Source of the DNA: CAIRDP01 sp037138335
GTDB lineage: Bacteria > Bacteroidota > Bacteroidia > Bacteroidales > FEN-979
Assembly (NCBI GenBank): GCA_037138335.1
Contig: JBAXIO010000017.1
Coordinates: 1-64,000, forward strand
Length of the DNA stretch: 64,000 bases
Direction of reading: 5' to 3'
Below, piece after piece: positions 47,931 to 56,562 of this stretch. The notes beneath the pieces are model-generated. The model was given only the letters and a program-made list of their open reading frames with translations. It was not told the origin of the DNA and did no database searches. The translations under genes and the position numbers were made by a program. Numbering within the stretch: the stretch's first letter is position 1; every line of letters begins with the position of its first letter.

Positions 47931-50456
47931 ATGATGCAGAAACTGCTCTACCTACTTTTTTTTTGCTCTCTGCTTCATTTCGCCACGGCCGGCATACCAC
48001 ATAATATTGATCTGAATGGATCCTGGGAGTTCCGCCAGGCAGGTACCGCCGCATGGTATCCTGCATCGGTCCCCGGTTGTGTACAGCTCGACTTGCTGAA
48101 AAACAGGATTATTCCTGATCCGTTTTATCGTACCAACGAGGATAGCGTTCAGTGGGTTGCCACGAAGGACTGGGAATACCGCAGGGTCTTTTTTGCCGGC
48201 CCCGAAATGCTGTCATCGGGGCATATCGACCTGGTATTTGAAGGGCTCGATACCTATGCTAAGGTCTTCCTGAACGATTCCCTGCTGATTGCGACAAACA
48301 ATATGTTCAGGGAATGGAAAGCTGAGAATATAAAACGAATGCTTAAGCCGGGGAACAACGTGATACGGGTCCTTTTCCTCTCAGTGATAAATCAAAATAA
48401 TGAGATTTACAGCAAGCTGAATATCAAACTCCCTGGAGATGAGAAAGTAGTTTGCCGCAAGGCTGCCTATAATTTCGGATGGGACTGGGGGCCTAAACTG
48501 GTCACAATGGGGCTTTGGAAACCTGTATATCTCAGCATGTACAGAAATATTGAATTGCAGGATGCACGGTTCATTCAGAAAAAACTTAGCGATTCTGCAG
48601 CCTTTATGTCGGGAGTTTTTACAATCTATTCTGATACGGCAGTTACTGCCATTATCAGGGTCGATAATGATTCCATTCCTCTTGCCACACATTCCGTTTC
48701 TTTAAATAAGGGGAAAAACATCATCCGTCTTGATTTTATAATCCGTAATCCGAAACTCTGGTGGCCTAACGGCATGGGGTCACCATTCCTGTATCCATTG
48801 AATTATTATTGTTTTCTTGCGGATGAGATGGTTGGTAAAGGCCGGCGAAAGGTTGGATTGCGGACCATCGAACTTAAACAGGAAAAAGACAGTATTGGTG
48901 ACAGCTTTACGTTTCTTGTCAATCATATGCCGGTTTTCATAAAAGGCGCAAATTACATTCCCCAGGACAATTTTCCTTCCCGGGTCGCCGATTCAACATA
49001 CAGGACCCTTCTGGAGGAAGTTAAAAGCCTTAACATGAACATGCTCCGGGTCTGGGGAGGAGGCATCTATGAAAAGGATATCTTTTACGATCTCTGTGAT
49101 GAATCGGGGATCATGATCTGGCAGGATTTTATGTTTGCCTGCGCTGTTTACCCGGGGAGCAGGGAGTTTTTGCAGAATGCTGATATCGAATCAGCCCAGA
49201 ATATAGTGCGCCTCCGGAATCATCCCTGCCTTGCCCTTTGGTGCGGGAACAATGAGATCGATGAGGGCTGGAAGAACTGGGGATGGATACAGCAATATAA
49301 TTATACACCCCTTGACTCCGCCCTGGTCTACCAGGGGTATAAGGACCTTTTTACCGTTGTGCTCAGAAATAATGTGGAACACTTTGATACACTAAGGCCT
49401 TATATAGCCTCTTCTCCCCTTTTCGGATGGGGCAGGCCGGAGAGCAGGCGCAGCGGTGACATGCATTACTGGGGCGTCTGGTGGGGGAAGTATCCCTTCT
49501 CGGTTTACAAGGAAAATACAGGGCGTTTTATGTCGGAATACGGCTTCCAGGCGTTCCCCGACATAAGCAGTTTAAGGCAGATTGCCAGGCCCGGCGACCT
49601 GCAGCCCGGATCTGCTGTGATGAAAGTCCACCAGAAACATCCAACCGGCTATGAGACCATTGACGAATATTTAATACGTGAGTTTAAACGTCCGGCGGAT
49701 TTTGAATCCTATGCTTATGTTAGCCAGGTACTCCAGGCTGAAGGAATAAAAACCGCTATCGAAGCCCATCGCAGGGCCATGCCAAGGTGCATGGGGACAT
49801 TATTCTGGCAGTATAATGATTGCTGGCCGGTGGTTTCCTGGTCAGCCAGGGATTATTACGGCTCACCAAAAGCCCTGCATTTTTATTTGCAGAAGGAATT
49901 TAACGATATGCTGGTTTCTCCTGTAATTGAGAAAGGAAGGCTAAGGGTATATGTTATTTCCGACCGGTCCTCGGCAACCAGGGGGATTCTGAGAATACGA
50001 ATCACTGATTTCAATGGAAAGGTGCTCAGGGACAGTTCTCAAAGACTTACCATTGCCAGGCTTACTTCCTCATGCCGCTTCGATGCAGATTCCTCCTCCT
50101 TCATGAAAGGTATTGACCCTTGTAAAGTTGTGCTTACAGCTTTATTTATCACTGAAGACGGCGGTCATCAGCAATACAGAAACTCTTATTATTTTGTTCC
50201 GGTCAAAGATTTGGCGCTCGAAAAATCTGTTATCACGAAAGAACTGACGGAAATCCCCGGTGGTTATAAGATCACCCTGAGAAGCGGCAAACTTGCGAGG
50301 AATGTCTGGCTTTCATCAGATATCACCGGAAAGTTCTTAAAAAATTATGAAGATATCATGCCGGGCGAACCCCTGGAAATCTTCTTTATGACATCATACA
50401 AGCATCAGGACCTTCCTGATAAAATCAGGATCCGTTCAATCCGTGACACTTATTAG
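47931..50456 (+). CDS. secreted GH2 beta-mannosidase
   Basis: Exported (signal peptide ending ATA) 841-residue GH2 enzyme. N-terminal jelly-roll ('LNGSWEFRQAG', 'VPGCVQLDLLKN', 'FEGLDTYAKVFLND') and a (beta/alpha)8 domain with the acid/base E442 in GNNEIDEG and the nucleophile E536 in MSEYGFQAFP identify a beta-mannosidase (beta-mannosidase form 'NYIPQDNFP'). It removes beta-linked mannose from the core of N-glycans or from mannooligosaccharides. It lies 11 bp before the GH92 alpha-mannosidase gene, so the two act together on mannose-containing glycans. Confidence 0.92.
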   Translation: MMQKLLYLLFFCSLLHFATAGIPHNIDLNGSWEFRQAGTAAWYPASVPGCVQLDLLKNRIIPDPFYRTNEDSVQWVATKDWEYRRVFFAGPEMLSSGHIDLVFEGLDTYAKVFLNDSLLIATNNMFREWKAENIKRMLKPGNNVIRVLFLSVINQNNEIYSKLNIKLPGDEKVVCRKAAYNFGWDWGPKLVTMGLWKPVYLSMYRNIELQDARFIQKKLSDSAAFMSGVFTIYSDTAVTAIIRVDNDSIPLATHSVSLNKGKNIIRLDFIIRNPKLWWPNGMGSPFLYPLNYYCFLADEMVGKGRRKVGLRTIELKQEKDSIGDSFTFLVNHMPVFIKGANYIPQDNFPSRVADSTYRTLLEEVKSLNMNMLRVWGGGIYEKDIFYDLCDESGIMIWQDFMFACAVYPGSREFLQNADIESAQNIVRLRNHPCLALWCGNNEIDEGWKNWGWIQQYNYTPLDSALVYQGYKDLFTVVLRNNVEHFDTLRPYIASSPLFGWGRPESRRSGDMHYWGVWWGKYPFSVYKENTGRFMSEYGFQAFPDISSLRQIARPGDLQPGSAVMKVHQKHPTGYETIDEYLIREFKRPADFESYAYVSQVLQAEGIKTAIEAHRRAMPRCMGTLFWQYNDCWPVVSWSARDYYGSPKALHFYLQKEFNDMLVSPVIEKGRLRVYVISDRSSATRGILRIRITDFNGKVLRDSSQRLTIARLTSSCRFDADSSSFMKGIDPCKVVLTALFITEDGGHQQYRNSYYFVPVKDLALEKSVITKELTEIPGGYKITLRSGKLARNVWLSSDITGKFLKNYEDIMPGEPLEIFFMTSYKHQDLPDKIRIRSIRDTY

Positions 50457-50467
50457 ACTATTTTAAT

Positions 50468-53401
50468 ATGAGACAGTTCGTAATCCTGGGAATCCTGATC
50501 CTGTCTGTAATCCTGCATTCCTGTAAAGAAGAAAAAAGACCACCTTCAGGTTTCGTCGATCCGTTTATAGGAACAGGCGGCCATGGACATACCTATCCCG
50601 GGGTGAGCCTGCCTTTCGGTATGATACAGCTTAGCCCCGATACCCGGCTTGAGGGTTGGGATGGTTGCTCAGCCTATCATAACAGCGATTCGGTGATCTA
50701 TGGCTTCAGCCATACGCATCTCAGCGGGACAGGCTGTTCCGATTACGGGGACATTCTCATCATGCCGGTCAAAGGCCCGTCAGTGCTGGATAATTACGGA
50801 TTCCGGTCGGGTTTCAGGAAATCCACCGAAAAAGCCAGTCCAGGGTACTATTCCGTTGAACTTGACAAGCCGGGAGTTAACGCTGAGTTCACTACCACCC
50901 TCAGGACAGGGATGCACCGCTATACGTTTAAGGACCCTGCCGGTGCCGCCGTAGTGCTCGACCTCAGGCACCGGGACCTGGTGCTGGATGCAAGTTTGAA
51001 AATTTCCGGCCCTGATGAAATAGAAGGAATGCGCACTTCACAGGCATGGGCAGCAAGACAAACCCTTTTTTTTGTAATCAGGTTTTCAAAGCCCATTTCA
51101 GCCTCCAGAATACAGTCTGAAGGGAAAGACATCCCCGGCATTCATGAATTGCGCGGTACCGATATCAAAGCTGAGTTCAGTTTCGCTCTGGGCAAAGAGG
51201 AGCCCCTGATGCTTAAGATCGGGATTTCAGCCCTCAGTGCCGAAGGCGCAAGGAACAACCTCGAAAAGGAAAATCCCGGCTGGGATTTTAATTTAGTTGA
51301 AAGATCGGCGTCCGAAGCCTGGAATAAGGAATTGGGCAAAATCACTGTCGAAGGCGGGAGTGCCGATCAGAAAACCATCTTTTACACTGCCTTATACCAT
51401 ACACAGCTCAGCCCGAATCTATATATGGACGCCGATGGACAGTATCTCGGAAGGGATATGAAATCTCATTCTGCGAAAGGGTTTGATTATTATACCGTGT
51501 TTTCTCTCTGGGACACTTACAGGGCGGAGCATCCACTGCTCACCCTGACCGACAGAAAACGTACGAACGACTTTATCAATACGTTTCTAAGGCAGTACCA
51601 GGAGAGCGGCAAACTGCCGGTTTGGGAGCTTTCGGCAAATGAAACCGGTTGCATGATTGGATACCATTCGGTACCGGTTATTGCCGACGCATACTTAAAA
51701 GGTATAACAGGTTTCGATGCGGAATTGGCTCTGAAGGCGATGAAGAACAGCGCAGAGCAAGATGAACTCGGACTGAAGTACTATAAGACCATAGGATATA
51801 TTCCCTCCGACGAGGAAGGCGAGTCCGTTTCAAAAACATTAGAGTATGCATACGATGACTGGTGTATTGCCCAAATGGCGAAATCACTGGGAAAAACGTA
51901 TGATTATAACATATACATACGCCGGGCCCAATACTACAAGAACCTCTATGATCACTCAACCGGGTTCATGCGTGCCAAAGCCAATTCAGGCTGGTTCTCC
52001 CCTTTTGACCCGGCGGAAGTTAATTTCAATTACACTGAAGCTAATGCCTGGCAATATAGTTTTTATGTTCCCCAGGACATCAGCGGCTTAATGAACCTGA
52101 TGGGTGGCAGGGATAGTTTTTCAGTAAAACTTGATTCTATGTTCAATGCATCCTCAGCTACTTCAGGAAGGGAGCAGGCTGATATTTCGGGCATGATTGG
52201 CCAGTACGCTCATGGCAATGAACCCAGCCATCATATAGCTTACCTTTACGATTATGCCGGCCAGCCCTGGAAAACACAAAGGCTTATCCACACAATATGC
52301 AGCCGGTTGTACAACAATGATCCCGACGGTTTATGCGGCAATGAAGATTGCGGACAAATGAGTGCCTGGTATGTTCTCAGCGCAATGGGTTTTTACCCGG
52401 TTGTCCCGGCCTCCGGGGTATATGCTATCGGCAGCCCTCTGTTTTCCAAGGTTTCCATTCATCTTGAGAACGGGAAAACTTTTACCATTGAGGCGAAAAA
52501 TATCAGCGCGAAAAATTTTTACATCAAGTCTGCAACTCTTAACGGCCAGCCCTATAGTAAATGTTACATTACCCATTCCGATATTATGAACGGAGGTACC
52601 TTGTCGTTTACCATGTCGCCAGAACCTGATACCCTTTGGGGAAGCAGGCAGGGTGATTTCCCAGTCTCATCCATCAGCGGGAACCTGATAACTCCTGTGC
52701 CGGCAGTGGAAAAAGCTCAAAAAACGTTCATGGACTCAACTTCCCTGGTCTTGTCATGCCCTGTTCCCGGTTCGAAAATATATTTTACACTTGACGGGAA
52801 AGAACCAGATGAAAAATCGGCCCTTTATTCAGGAGCTGTCCGTATCGATAAAACCACAAAACTTAAAGCCTTTGCAGCAGCCACTGGATGTGAAAGGAGT
52901 TTCGTTATTGAAGCCACATTCATGAAAATTCCAAAAAACAGGAAAATCAATTTGCTGACGAAATATTCAGGGCAGTATTCGGGCGGAGGAGACCTCGCCC
53001 TGGTTGATTTCATCAGGGGCGGAAAAAATTTTAAAACAGGCGGCTGGCAGGGTTACGAAGGTGTTGATGTTTCGGCAGTCATAGACCTCGGATCAGTTCA
53101 GGCTGTACATGAACTCTCGCTCGGCTGTTACCAGGACCAGGGTGCCTGGATATTCATGCCACTGGAAGTGAAATTTGCGTTTTCACGCGATAATATAACT
53201 TATACGGCACTCCCTGTTGTCACAAATACGGTTGATGAAAAAACAAATGGGGCGGTAACCAAAGATTTTACGCTTAAACCTTCAGGGGTTTCGGCAAGGT
53301 ATATCAAAGTCGTTGCTGTTAACCGTGGTAATTGCCCGGCCTGGCATCCCGGGGCCGGTAAAAAAGCCTGGCTCTTTGTTGATGAAATCCTTATCAGATG
53401 A
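50468..53401 (+). CDS. GH92 alpha-mannosidase, lipoprotein with C-terminal F5/8C-like domain
   Basis: Lipoprotein (ILHSC) of 977 residues. Residues about 30-770 form the GH92 beta-sandwich plus (alpha/alpha)6 core: 'FVDPFIGTGGHGHTYPG' at the start, 'GQYAHGNEPSHHIAYLYDY' (E585 as candidate acid) and GNEDCG at 624-629 (base region), as in Ca-dependent exo-alpha-mannosidases. About 770-840 is a chitobiase-C-like module and 860-977 an F5/8 type C-like carbohydrate-binding domain ('GGWQGYEGVDVSAVIDLG'). It trims alpha-mannose from N-glycans at the cell surface. Its ATGA stop overlaps the transporter start. Confidence 0.92.
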   Translation: MRQFVILGILILSVILHSCKEEKRPPSGFVDPFIGTGGHGHTYPGVSLPFGMIQLSPDTRLEGWDGCSAYHNSDSVIYGFSHTHLSGTGCSDYGDILIMPVKGPSVLDNYGFRSGFRKSTEKASPGYYSVELDKPGVNAEFTTTLRTGMHRYTFKDPAGAAVVLDLRHRDLVLDASLKISGPDEIEGMRTSQAWAARQTLFFVIRFSKPISASRIQSEGKDIPGIHELRGTDIKAEFSFALGKEEPLMLKIGISALSAEGARNNLEKENPGWDFNLVERSASEAWNKELGKITVEGGSADQKTIFYTALYHTQLSPNLYMDADGQYLGRDMKSHSAKGFDYYTVFSLWDTYRAEHPLLTLTDRKRTNDFINTFLRQYQESGKLPVWELSANETGCMIGYHSVPVIADAYLKGITGFDAELALKAMKNSAEQDELGLKYYKTIGYIPSDEEGESVSKTLEYAYDDWCIAQMAKSLGKTYDYNIYIRRAQYYKNLYDHSTGFMRAKANSGWFSPFDPAEVNFNYTEANAWQYSFYVPQDISGLMNLMGGRDSFSVKLDSMFNASSATSGREQADISGMIGQYAHGNEPSHHIAYLYDYAGQPWKTQRLIHTICSRLYNNDPDGLCGNEDCGQMSAWYVLSAMGFYPVVPASGVYAIGSPLFSKVSIHLENGKTFTIEAKNISAKNFYIKSATLNGQPYSKCYITHSDIMNGGTLSFTMSPEPDTLWGSRQGDFPVSSISGNLITPVPAVEKAQKTFMDSTSLVLSCPVPGSKIYFTLDGKEPDEKSALYSGAVRIDKTTKLKAFAAATGCERSFVIEATFMKIPKNRKINLLTKYSGQYSGGGDLALVDFIRGGKNFKTGGWQGYEGVDVSAVIDLGSVQAVHELSLGCYQDQGAWIFMPLEVKFAFSRDNITYTALPVVTNTVDEKTNGAVTKDFTLKPSGVSARYIKVVAVNRGNCPAWHPGAGKKAWLFVDEILIR

Positions 53402-54288
53402 GTAACAGCAAAATTAAAGCCGACCTGATCCTTTTACTTGCTGCGGCGATCTGGGGATTTGCATTTGTGGCCCAGCGTGTGGGGATGGATTATGTTGGTC
53501 CGTTTACATATAACGGCATCAGGTTTACTCTCGGGTTACTGGTACTGCTCCCCCTTTTATACAATAAACTCCGCAAAGGCAAACAGCTCTTGAATCCGGG
53601 ATCCTCAATCGACCGTCGTAAGATCCTTTATGGCTCCATGTTTACCGGGCTGCTGTTATTTACCGGGGTTGCTTTGCAGCAGCTGGGGCTTCAAACGACC
53701 ACTGCCGGTAAGGCAGGGTTTTTAACTGAACTTTATGTTGTGTTTGTCCCAGTTATAGGTTTGTTCTTCGGGCAGAGGAGCAATTTGTTCATTTGGGCCG
53801 GGATGTTTATTTCTGTTACAGGCCTTTATCTGCTATGCATAACCACGGGTTTCAACCTGGGTGCAGGTGATTCCCTCGTACTGATGTGCTCTTTTGTGTT
53901 TAGCTTTCATGTGCTGTTCATCGGCTGGCTTTCTCCCCGTATGGATTCCATTTTGCTTGCGGTGATTCAATTTACTATCACTGCAGTGCTGAACCTGGTT
54001 GTGGCATTTTCCATTGAAACGGTTAACCTTGCCAAAGTGTTCCAGGCATGGCTCCCTCTCACTTATGGCGGGATATTGTCGGTTGGCGTGGCCTATACGC
54101 TTCAGATCATCGCCCAGAAAACAGCCCATCCTGCGTATGTCAGCATCATACTTGGCCTGGAAGCAGTTTTTGCGGTCATCGGAGGAATGATGCTACTGGG
54201 AGAGACTATGACAATGCGGATGGTTGGCGGCTGTTTACTGATGCTGGCCGGAACCGTTTTGGTCCAGTTAAAAGGCAAATCCACATGA
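53398..54288 (+). CDS. EamA/DMT family transporter
   Basis: A 296-residue inner-membrane protein of ten helices built from two EamA repeats. The first repeat starts 'ADLILLLAAAIWGFAFVAQRVGMDYVGPF' and the second ends 'AVIGGMMLLGETMTMRMVGGCLLMLAGTVLVQL', both typical. Drug/metabolite transporters move small metabolites, and the cargo is not predictable. It is translationally coupled to the GH92 gene (4-bp overlap), which may link it to export or import of a product of glycan breakdown, but this is inference. Confidence 0.87.
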   Translation: MSNSKIKADLILLLAAAIWGFAFVAQRVGMDYVGPFTYNGIRFTLGLLVLLPLLYNKLRKGKQLLNPGSSIDRRKILYGSMFTGLLLFTGVALQQLGLQTTTAGKAGFLTELYVVFVPVIGLFFGQRSNLFIWAGMFISVTGLYLLCITTGFNLGAGDSLVLMCSFVFSFHVLFIGWLSPRMDSILLAVIQFTITAVLNLVVAFSIETVNLAKVFQAWLPLTYGGILSVGVAYTLQIIAQKTAHPAYVSIILGLEAVFAVIGGMMLLGETMTMRMVGGCLLMLAGTVLVQLKGKST

Positions 54289-54319
54289 ACCATTTTCATG
54301 AGATCCGAAAATTGAAAAT

Positions 54320-55666
54320 ATGAAACAGACGTACAGATTTTTATTTATTGCCCTGTCCATGCTGTTGCCATGGCTGGCTGTGGCCCAGGATATGGCATCC
54401 CTAACACCTGTAAGCAGCAGCGAACAATTTCGTTTCGATGACTTCTTTTTCAACAAAACCCTTCGCATAGATTATTTCCTGGCAGGGGACAGATCAGGGG
54501 AAGGTGTTTTTTTTCGTGAAATGAGGGAGGAACCCAATTACGGCGGGCCTCATAAGAACCTGCTTGCATTAAAGAATACCGGGACATACCGTTACCTGCT
54601 AATCGATTCCGCTTCGGGGGAGCTGTTGTTTTCAAAAGGATTCTGCAGCCTGTTCCAGGAGTGGCAGGGAACTCCTGAAGCAAAGGAGATCCGAAGGGCC
54701 TTCCCGATGGTAGCGGTAATGCCGTTCCCGAAGAAGACAATGCAATTTGTAATTGAAAAAAGATCCTATGAAACAGGGGTATTCGGAAAATTGTTCGAAA
54801 TGAAGATAAAGCCGGATGACTATTTTATCCTGAAAGACAGCATCCACAGGTTTAAAACGGAAAGACTGCTGTATTCGGGGGACCCTTCAACCCATGTTGA
54901 CATAGCCTTTCTTGCTGAAGGGTATACGGAAACAGAAATGCCAAAATTCCTGTCCGACGCCCGTTCCATGGCTGATTATTTCTTATCGGTTGAGCCTTAC
55001 AGCAATTTTCGTGACAGGTTTAACTTCTATGCAGTGAGTTCTCCTTCCGACGAATCAGGAGTAAGCATACCCGGCAAGGAATTGTACGTAAACACCAGTA
55101 TTCACAGCAGTTTCTATACGTTTGACATGGATCGTTACCTTACCAGTTTCGATACCAGGTCCATTTATGACATTGCCGCCAATGTTCCGTATGATGCAAT
55201 TTTTGTGCTTGTCAATTCGAAGCGCTATGGAGGGGGTGGCTTTTATAACCATTACTGTGAAGGGACTGTTGATAACCAGTATTCAAAGATTGTCGCAATT
55301 CATGAGTTCGGCCATTCTTTTGCCGGGCTGGCCGATGAATATTACAACTCCGAAGTAAGCTATTCTGACTTTTACAATCTTAAAGTCGAACCATGGGAGG
55401 CGAATCTGACAACCAATGTTGATTTTACATCAAAATGGAAGGCAATGGTGACACCAGGATTGCCTTTGCCAACGCCCAGGGAACCCGGGTTCAAGGATGC
55501 TACCGGTATGTTTGAAGGCGGAGGGTACGTGGGCAAGGGAATCTACAGCCCGTCAATGGATTGCAGGATGAAATCAAACGAGGCCGGTGGATTTTGCCCC
55601 GTTTGCCGGAAAGCAATAGTCAGGATGATCCGGTATTATTCGGGGCTGGAAAAGGAGAGTAATTAA
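54320..55666 (+). CDS. secreted M64 family (IgA-peptidase-like) metallopeptidase
   Basis: A 448-residue exported protein (signal peptide ending VAQ). The N-terminal half (about 20-180) is a beta-rich pro- or binding domain. The catalytic part holds HEFGHSFAGLADEYY at residues 328-342, the extended zinc motif HExxHxxxGxxDE of M64 peptidases (prototype Clostridium ramosum IgA peptidase), with a Met-turn candidate further on ('SMDCRMKSN'). It probably cleaves glycoproteins or mucins outside the cell, matching the neighbouring mannosidases. The gene follows the DMT gene by about 30 bp. Confidence 0.88.
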   Translation: MKQTYRFLFIALSMLLPWLAVAQDMASLTPVSSSEQFRFDDFFFNKTLRIDYFLAGDRSGEGVFFREMREEPNYGGPHKNLLALKNTGTYRYLLIDSASGELLFSKGFCSLFQEWQGTPEAKEIRRAFPMVAVMPFPKKTMQFVIEKRSYETGVFGKLFEMKIKPDDYFILKDSIHRFKTERLLYSGDPSTHVDIAFLAEGYTETEMPKFLSDARSMADYFLSVEPYSNFRDRFNFYAVSSPSDESGVSIPGKELYVNTSIHSSFYTFDMDRYLTSFDTRSIYDIAANVPYDAIFVLVNSKRYGGGGFYNHYCEGTVDNQYSKIVAIHEFGHSFAGLADEYYNSEVSYSDFYNLKVEPWEANLTTNVDFTSKWKAMVTPGLPLPTPREPGFKDATGMFEGGGYVGKGIYSPSMDCRMKSNEAGGFCPVCRKAIVRMIRYYSGLEKESN

Positions 55667-55702
55667 AGTCAACCTTCAGCCGGGTATTACAAAGGCTTTA
55701 AC

Positions 55703-56503
55703 ATGATAAAAGGACTGGTTTTTGATATAAGGAAATTTACAGTTCACGATGGTCCGGGTATCAGGTGTACTGTTTTTTTTAAAGGATGCCCCTTATCCTG
55801 CCGGTGGTGCCACAACCCCGAAAGCCAGTGCGGCTTGCCGGAGACAAGCACGAAATCGGTTTCGCTTGATGGCCGCATATTCACCGAAGAAGAAACGGCA
55901 GGTACCTGGATGGAGGTTGATGACATCCTCAAAGAAGTCGCAAAGGACCGGGTCTTTTATGATGAATCGGGAGGCGGCATAACCATCTCGGGCGGCGAAC
56001 CGGCCAGCCAGCCTGAATTTTTGCTGTCACTGCTGAAAGAGCTTAAGGCCATCGGCCTTCATACAGCTTTGGATACCTGCGGGCATACTGAATGGAAGAA
56101 CATGATGGCCACTATGGATTATATAGATTTGTATCTTTATGACCTGAAGATAATCGATGAGGGTCTTCACCTGAAATATACGGGGGGGGCGAACAAACTC
56201 ATCCTTGAGAACCTCAAAAAGCTGGCCGGCCTGGGAAAGAAGATCATTGTGAGGGTGCCGGTGGTTCCGGGGATCAATGATGATGATGAGAGCTTCAGGG
56301 CATTGTATTTGTATCTTGAACCCATTGGGAAAGCGCTGAATGAAATAAACCTCCTGCCCTATCATGCGGCAGCAGAAAGTAAATACAAGCGGTTTGGGAA
56401 GGAGAACCTCATGAAAGATATAAAGAGCCTGCCGAAGGAAGCTTTGATTAAGAGAAAGGAAGAACTGGAAGCTTTGGGATATGTGGTGAGGATAGGGGGA
56501 TAA
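55703..56503 (+). CDS. glycyl radical enzyme activase (radical SAM)
   Basis: A 266-residue activase with the radical SAM motif CPLSCRWC (Cys29, 33, 36) after 'FTVHDGPGIRCTVFFKG', and GGEP (about 96-99) for SAM binding. It lacks the cysteine-rich ferredoxin insert that many GRE activases have between the SAM motif and GGEP, so it carries only one [4Fe-4S] cluster, like PFL activase. It installs the glycyl radical in the GRE encoded 59 bp downstream. The intervening sequence contains an octamer tandem array. Confidence 0.9.
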   Translation: MIKGLVFDIRKFTVHDGPGIRCTVFFKGCPLSCRWCHNPESQCGLPETSTKSVSLDGRIFTEEETAGTWMEVDDILKEVAKDRVFYDESGGGITISGGEPASQPEFLLSLLKELKAIGLHTALDTCGHTEWKNMMATMDYIDLYLYDLKIIDEGLHLKYTGGANKLILENLKKLAGLGKKIIVRVPVVPGINDDDESFRALYLYLEPIGKALNEINLLPYHAAAESKYKRFGKENLMKDIKSLPKEALIKRKEELEALGYVVRIGG

Positions 56504-56543
56504 CTGGATAGCTGGATCACTGGATCACTGGATCACTGGATGG
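56504..56543. repeat. octamer tandem array CTGGATCA
   Basis: Five 8-bp units CTGGATAG, CTGGATCA three times and CTGGATGG, starting on the first base after the activase stop codon. It occupies most of the gap before the glycyl radical enzyme gene, so it would be in the operon transcript. Confidence 0.85.
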
Positions 56544-56562
56544 ATAGTAATAAAGAGTTTAT

